A stretch of DNA of 64,000 nucleotides from Chloroflexi bacterium HGW-Chloroflexi-10 (GTDB taxonomy: Bacteria > Chloroflexota > Anaerolineae > Anaerolineales > Anaerolineaceae), in NCBI GenBank assembly GCA_002840755.1, contig PHBZ01000016.1:1-64000 (forward strand), written 5' to 3'. Position numbers and translations under genes: made by a program. Below are positions 59,529-64,000 of the stretch, piece by piece. The number at the start of each line of letters is the position of its first letter. Position 1 is the first letter of the stretch. The notes under the pieces were generated by a model. It was not told the DNA's origin, did no database searches, and was given only the letters and a program-made list of their open reading frames with translations.

Positions 59529-60290
59529 ATGCAAAAACTTAAAAATTTGAAATATTTGTCCGTTTTGACCTTGCTTTTGGTCATGGTGGGCACATACTCG
59601 TCCACCGCTATGGCGAATCTTAGTGTAGATGCCCCCGATTTAGGTACCGCGGCGAGCTTCGTGGGGTTGGCCGGTTCGACGTTTACCAATACCGGTTCGG
59701 GCGTATTCGTTGGGAATGTAGGTACCTTCCCAGGCACATCGGTCGTTGGCTTTCCTCCTGGCACGATCCGCTCCGGAGCGATCTACATGGGAGGTGCGGT
59801 TCCAGAGCAGGCGCAGATCGATGCCAGCACTGCGTTTTTTGCTTTAAAAGACCAGCTGTGTAATGTTGATTTGACTGGTCAGGACCTGGGCGGAATGACG
59901 CTCCTTCCCAGTGTGTATTGTTTTGATACATCGGCTCAGCTGACAGGAGACCTCGTTCTCGATGCCGGTGGTAACCCCCTTGCTGTCTGGGTTTTTCAGA
60001 TAGGCAGCACGCTTACCACCGCATCCGACTCGTCTGTAACCGTGATCAATGGTGGGAAGGTTCTCAACGCCTTCTGGCAGGTTGGCAGTTCAGCCACTCT
60101 CGGTACACGCACCTGGTTCATTGGAAATATTCTTGCGGATGCGAGTATCAGCATGAATACTGGCGCAAGTCTGGTCGGAAGAGCCCTGGCGCTAAACGGG
60201 GCGGTGACGATGGATACCAACGGTGTCCCCATCCCAATCGCCAACACCCCGCTGTTTGAGTTCCTTTATTTGCCACTCATCATGCGCTGA
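59529..60290 (+). CDS. DUF3494 (ice-binding-like) exported protein with C-terminal YLPLIMR
   Basis: A 253-residue secreted protein with a signal peptide (cleavage near TAMAN) and a DUF3494 domain: DLGTAASFVGLAGSTFTNTG, DLTGQDLGGMTLLPSVYCF, LVLDAGGNPLAVWVFQIGSTL, TGASLVGRALALNGAVTMDTN. It is a paralogue of the 49199 protein but lacks LPxTG; it ends FEFLYLPLIMR, like the small exported protein at 17326 (VFLPLLVR). The start at 59529 follows AAGGAG; the ATG at 59505 overlaps no ribosome site. Not linked to a sortase. Confidence 0.88.
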   Translation: MQKLKNLKYLSVLTLLLVMVGTYSSTAMANLSVDAPDLGTAASFVGLAGSTFTNTGSGVFVGNVGTFPGTSVVGFPPGTIRSGAIYMGGAVPEQAQIDASTAFFALKDQLCNVDLTGQDLGGMTLLPSVYCFDTSAQLTGDLVLDAGGNPLAVWVFQIGSTLTTASDSSVTVINGGKVLNAFWQVGSSATLGTRTWFIGNILADASISMNTGASLVGRALALNGAVTMDTNGVPIPIANTPLFEFLYLPLIMR

Positions 60291-60308
60291 TACTTCCACC
60301 CGCTTTCC

Positions 60309-60653
60309 TTACTGCGCGGCAGGCACTGCCCCGAAAACCTTACTCAAAACCTGCCGCAGCATCTGTTCCGGCAAAGCTCCAACCTGTGTGTGGACCACTG
60401 CCCCGTTAACAATAAACAACATCGTCGGGATTCCCTGAACGCCGTACTTCATTGCCCATTCAGAGTTTTCATCGGTATTAACCTTAGCCACAAGCAGTTT
60501 TCCGGCCTGTTCTTTAGCGATCTTATCCAGGATGGGAGCAACCATCCGGCAGGGTCCGCACCAGGGAGCCCAAAAATCAACGATAACGGGCAAATTGGAT
60601 TTCAAAACAGTTTTCTCAAAGGCGGCATCGGTTACGTGTATTGGTTCATTCAT
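60309..60653 (-). CDS. trxA: thioredoxin
   Basis: A 114-residue thioredoxin with the active site WCGPC in VIVDFWAPWCGPCRMV and the cis-proline loop GIPTMLF. It reduces disulfides in cytoplasmic proteins. It follows the reductase gene by about 100 bases on the same strand, and GGAGA precedes its ATG. Confidence 0.95.
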   Translation of the reverse strand: MNEPIHVTDAAFEKTVLKSNLPVIVDFWAPWCGPCRMVAPILDKIAKEQAGKLLVAKVNTDENSEWAMKYGVQGIPTMLFIVNGAVVHTQVGALPEQMLRQVLSKVFGAVPAAQ

Positions 60654-60753
60654 GATTAATTCTCCATATTTTTATAAAAATTAGATTTCGATTGATTGCC
60701 ATAAATTAATTTGGCATTTTTCTTTCTCAGTTAAGTGGAAGGCTCGCTCCCGC

Positions 60754-61746
60754 TTATTTTGACCAGTCGACGGTCATTTGTTTTCGTCCATGCAGAACTT
60801 TCTCCACAGCGATCCCTGCCACGGCCCCTTCCGCTGCGGCGATCACCGCCTGTTTCACATGGTTGCACAGCACATCCCCCACCGCATAAACGCCGGGAAT
60901 AGCCGTCTGGTATTCACGGTCCACAATCAGGCACCCGCTTTCACTGATCTCAAGCTGTCCCTGCAGAAAATCAGTGATCGGCTTCCCACCCTGCAAATAG
61001 ATGAATGCGCCGTCAATAACCAGGCTTCTCTCGGGCTGCCCTCGTTGGGCAAATCGAACCCCTTCCACCTGCTTCTGCCCGGTAATCTCCCGCAGGCTCG
61101 CCCCGGGGTAAAGTGTGATCTTCGGATTCCCGTTCAGTTCATCAATCAAGTGTTGTGGCGCCTTTAATTCAGGGGTAGGCGAGAGAAAATGTACCCGGTT
61201 CACGAATTTGGTCAGGAACAGCCCCTCTTCAATCGCTTCATCACTGTTGCCGGCCACCACCACTTCTTTATTGCGGAAGAAAGCCGCGTCGCAGGTGGCG
61301 CAGTAAGATACACCGCGTCCAAGGTATTCGTCTTCACCCTTCACCCTGGACCCGCGCCCCAAGGAACCGGTAGCGATAATCACAGCCCGCGCAGCATAAT
61401 TGCCATTATTTCCATAAACGGTTTTCTCATCAGAAACAAGATCAACCCCAATCACCTTATCAGAAACAAATTCGGTTCCGAATGAACGCGCCTGGCTGCG
61501 CATCCGTTCCAGCAATTCTGCGCCGCTTACTTCCTCGAGAATACCCGGATAATTGGCAATTTTGCTCGTGATTCCCAAAGCACCTGCCGTTAATCCCTTG
61601 TCGATGATCAGCGTCTTCAAGCCAGCGCGTGAAGCGTAAATCGCCGCGGTCGCCCCTGCCGGGCCGCCGCCAACGATCATCAAATCATAAACCGCGTGTC
61701 GTAGTGCATCATCTTGTTTTATTGCATAATCCAGGTTTAAATCCAT
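60754..61746 (-). CDS. trxB: thioredoxin reductase-like flavoprotein, atypical nucleotide site
   Basis: A 330-residue member of the thioredoxin reductase family. The FAD motif GGGPAGATAAIYASRAG and the redox pair in SYCATCDAAFF are normal, as is the C-terminal VYAVGDV. The second nucleotide domain is not: where NADPH-using enzymes have GGGDSA and HRRxxxR, this protein has AGNSDEAIEEG and VHFLSPTPELKA. It may use NADH, ferredoxin or another donor, as known ferredoxin-type relatives do. The start at 61746 follows CAGGAG. It is upstream of trxA in the same transcript. Confidence 0.85.
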   Translation of the reverse strand: MDLNLDYAIKQDDALRHAVYDLMIVGGGPAGATAAIYASRAGLKTLIIDKGLTAGALGITSKIANYPGILEEVSGAELLERMRSQARSFGTEFVSDKVIGVDLVSDEKTVYGNNGNYAARAVIIATGSLGRGSRVKGEDEYLGRGVSYCATCDAAFFRNKEVVVAGNSDEAIEEGLFLTKFVNRVHFLSPTPELKAPQHLIDELNGNPKITLYPGASLREITGQKQVEGVRFAQRGQPERSLVIDGAFIYLQGGKPITDFLQGQLEISESGCLIVDREYQTAIPGVYAVGDVLCNHVKQAVIAAAEGAVAGIAVEKVLHGRKQMTVDWSK

Positions 61747-61825
61747 CACCAGCTCCTGCTTCATAACATCTATAAAAATAGATGCGCTAAAACACGAAAA
61801 GTTGCATGAACGCTTATAAATCGAC

Positions 61826-61846
61826 CCCATCCATTTTACGGATGGG
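61826..61846 (-). terminator. small hairpin before the reductase gene
   Basis: CCCATCC and GGATGGG form a 7-bp stem with a seven-base loop. It could end the lipoprotein gene upstream or lie in the trxB leader. No strong T run. Confidence 0.35.
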
Positions 61847-61958
61847 TATTCAGTGCGTTTAATCGTGGTCGCATCTCCGCCCTCTGATTATTCAACTTCA
61901 GGTGCAAAAATGGCCGCATTATTATTAAACTGGTGCAATCTAACATTTCACAAACACC

Positions 61959-63959
61959 TTATTCAAACCACTTATCCTTGATCTCCTCGGGGGTCATCCA
62001 TTCGTCCGCGACGAAATCGTCATTTTCATAATGGATGATCTCCATCCATTCGGCAAGGTTCTCGTTGGTGACCACAGGAAAATCCACCACCAAAGCGTTG
62101 CCGTATTGTCCTTCAAGAGCGGATTCATCAATCGTTTCGCCGCTAACCATATAATACGCGGCATACACAGCGTCATAGGCGATCCCGGGTGGGTTGCTCA
62201 CAATCACGCATTCAAATCCGGGATGTTCTGTTGTGCGGTCCTTCCAGATGTAAAAACCGGTTTTTGAGGGTTCACAATTCATCATTGGGTAGTTCTCTGC
62301 TGAACTGATATTATTCACAATCCCAAACACAGCATTGGTATAACCGGAATTGGTCCAAATGGCTTCGAGAGTGGGGTAGGCTTCTATCAGATCATTGAAA
62401 ATATACGCATCATCTTTAAAGTTGTATCTTTCAGTGTCTGTTGTAACCACCTTGATCTGTGGATACGCTGCTTCAAGCAATCCCTTGATGAGTTCAGCAT
62501 CCATTTGATTTGAACTGAAATCGAAGTAAGCAAACTCTCCACTCCCGGCGCTGTCTTTAAACAAGTTGTTCAGTGTCACCCGCATCATATCGCCGCGATC
62601 TGCCAGGATCGAATAAGCCCCATTAATCTCAATTTCAGCATCCAGCACAAAAACAGGAATGCCTTTTTCAACAGCTTCATCGATTGCTGAGGTATCCCTC
62701 TCGATTGTTTCCGGGTTGGAATTCAGCACAATCGCGCTGACGTTCTGCTTCACCAGGTCAGGAATCTCGCCATAAGCACACCGGATTCCCAATGCTTCAC
62801 AGCCTTTTTGAAAATTATTCTTGCGCTGCCATTGGGTGGGGTCATCCCCGGCATACCCCAAAACCGGTTCATTTTGCGCGGCGCTGGGAACAGCCGCTTC
62901 TTCAGGCATAACCTCCTCAAAACCTGCCAGGCAGTTGGCCGGCCAATCCGGGTTACGGTCCAGGCCAGGGTTGTTGGTGAGATTGAGAAATATATCCGCA
63001 AACATTTCACCGACAAGATAGATCTCTTCATTCCCTGCATTCATGTCGCCGTTGATGCATTCGACCCGCTCTCCATCCGCTGTCTTGAAGGGTAAATAAC
63101 GCTGCAACTCCCCTTTTCCGCCTGCATCTCTGGCGTTGGAACCATCGGCAGCCATCACACATCTTTGGCAAACGCCGTCCGGATGATCCCAATGCGAGAA
63201 GATCTCTCCATCAATGGTCCATAATACATCGTATGCTTTGCCATTTTCAGTCAGCTGCGCCGCATGGCTGCCATCTGCGTTCATTACAAAGATATTCCCT
63301 TTATCGCCCTCCATGGTTAACCAGGCGATCTGGCTCCCATCCGGCGACCAGGTCGGTTGTACATCCTCTTCAGGGCTGTTGGTCAGGTTAACCGATTGGC
63401 CGCTGCCGTCTGCCTTGATAATGTAGATATCCCCTTTATTGGAATACGTGATCTGGCTGCCGTCATGCGACCAGTCCGGCCTTGCGCTGTCATTTTCAAA
63501 CGTCAGTTGACGTACATTGCTGCCATCTGCATCCATCACATACACATAATTGCCACCTTCCTGTTCTTTATTGGGGCGGTTTGAGACAAAAGCAATCTGG
63601 CTGCCGTCCGCAGACCAGGCAGGCTCGCTATCATCCGCCGCATCATTGGTCAGGTTAATCGTCCGGCTGCCGTCTGGTGCCATGCTGTAGATCTCCGCAT
63701 TGCCGTCGCGGTCGGAATCGAAGGTGATCGTGCACGGAATGGGAGGTGCTTCCGTCGGGGTGATCCTCATCTCGGGCGTGGGAGAAGCCGTAGGGGTGAG
63801 GGTACTCTCGGGTGTCGGGGAAACCGTTGGGGCAGCGCTTTCAAGTACCGGCTGCTCTTCAATCGTGGGCGTTACTACATGTGTAGCTTTTCCGCAGCCG
63901 CTCACAAGCAGCATAAAAACGATCAAAAATACGAAGCTGACATGCAAATATCTTCTCAT
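61959..63959 (-). CDS. lipoprotein fusing a TolB-like propeller to a sugar-binding-protein fold
   Basis: A 666-residue protein with lipobox VSGC. After a Pro/Thr linker (about 25-75) come five or six PD40/TolB-like blades: ITFDSDRDGNAEIYSMAPDG, PAWSADGSQIAFVSNRP, PDWSHDGSQITYS, PTWSPDGSQIAWLT (about 78-350). From about 370 to 650 the sequence changes to a periplasmic type-1 sugar-binding fold: EPVLGYAGDDPTQWQRKNNF, SAIVLNSNPETIERD, GIPVFVLDAEIEI, YPTLEAIWTNSGYTNAVFG. Both halves are usually separate proteins. It ends 212 bases before the reductase gene. Role unknown; a lipid-anchored sensor or binding protein is likely. Its start is within the window; upstream is only about 40 bases. Confidence 0.82.
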   Translation of the reverse strand: MRRYLHVSFVFLIVFMLLVSGCGKATHVVTPTIEEQPVLESAAPTVSPTPESTLTPTASPTPEMRITPTEAPPIPCTITFDSDRDGNAEIYSMAPDGSRTINLTNDAADDSEPAWSADGSQIAFVSNRPNKEQEGGNYVYVMDADGSNVRQLTFENDSARPDWSHDGSQITYSNKGDIYIIKADGSGQSVNLTNSPEEDVQPTWSPDGSQIAWLTMEGDKGNIFVMNADGSHAAQLTENGKAYDVLWTIDGEIFSHWDHPDGVCQRCVMAADGSNARDAGGKGELQRYLPFKTADGERVECINGDMNAGNEEIYLVGEMFADIFLNLTNNPGLDRNPDWPANCLAGFEEVMPEEAAVPSAAQNEPVLGYAGDDPTQWQRKNNFQKGCEALGIRCAYGEIPDLVKQNVSAIVLNSNPETIERDTSAIDEAVEKGIPVFVLDAEIEINGAYSILADRGDMMRVTLNNLFKDSAGSGEFAYFDFSSNQMDAELIKGLLEAAYPQIKVVTTDTERYNFKDDAYIFNDLIEAYPTLEAIWTNSGYTNAVFGIVNNISSAENYPMMNCEPSKTGFYIWKDRTTEHPGFECVIVSNPPGIAYDAVYAAYYMVSGETIDESALEGQYGNALVVDFPVVTNENLAEWMEIIHYENDDFVADEWMTPEEIKDKWFE

Positions 63960-64000
63960 CCTCTGCCATTTCTTTTACGTGATGGTGTTGAATAATTATA

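Overview
The window reads as bacterial chromosome from an uncultured or little-studied member of Chloroflexota, probably class Anaerolineae. This is an inference from gene content: large SARP/BTAD-ATPase-TPR regulators, short exported proteins ending in a [FY]LPL.xR motif, a DUF5667-type partner of an ECF sigma factor, many lipoproteins, LPxTG/sortase components, and a glutamate synthase of unusual N-terminal and Fe-S layout. No rRNA, tRNA or CRISPR array was seen.

Region 1 (1-5.4 kb) is accessory DNA. Small plus-strand genes (SDR oxidoreductase, lipoprotein, frameshifted YcxB-like protein, GNAT acetyltransferase) each begin 20-65 bases after a GTTRRRY-like core, and one convincing attC-like hairpin site lies between two of them, so this looks like a worn integron-style cassette array. 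It also carries two related 22-bp tandem repeat arrays. A DinB-family gene and about 1 kb of simple repeats follow. Region 2 (5.4-17.7 kb) holds a 1560-residue glutamate synthase, a membrane glycosyltransferase-like protein, a 1162-residue SARP-type regulator, and directly after it a small gene whose promoter carries textbook SARP boxes, then two exported proteins.

Region 3 (17.7-29.9 kb) is one catabolic locus, bracketed by two almost identical terminators: PdxA2-type dehydrogenase, a five-gene Dpp-type ABC importer, Fe-alcohol dehydrogenase, DUF1537 acid-sugar kinase, RraA-like and HpcH/HpaI aldolases, and a DeoR repressor with an 18-bp inverted repeat over its own promoter. The kinase plus PdxA2 pair points to a four-carbon sugar acid (threonate/erythronate type) feeding glycolysis through dihydroxyacetone phosphate; the two aldolases and the dehydrogenase suggest a wider or different substrate.

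Region 4 (29.9-48.2 kb) is mixed housekeeping and sensing: a TauE/SafE-like membrane protein fused to a cupredoxin-like domain, a NarL-type two-component pair, YeiH with its divergent LysR regulator, a glycerophosphodiesterase, PadR plus flavoprotein, a methyltransferase, a diguanylate cyclase, an APC-Usp transporter and a CPBP protease. Region 5 (48.4-51.1 kb) has a lipobox-bearing sortase paired with an LPDTG-anchored DUF3494 protein, and a decayed MNT-HEPN toxin-antitoxin pair.

Region 6 (51.1-64 kb) has a Na+/H+ antiporter, then repeat-rich DNA with a complete IS1182-like element inserted into a palindromic dispersed repeat, an AT-rich SDR-TetR pair with a clear operator, an ECF sigma/DUF5667 pair, a second DUF3494 protein with a different C-terminal signal, thioredoxin with an atypical thioredoxin reductase, and a lipoprotein that joins a TolB-like beta-propeller to a periplasmic sugar-binding fold.
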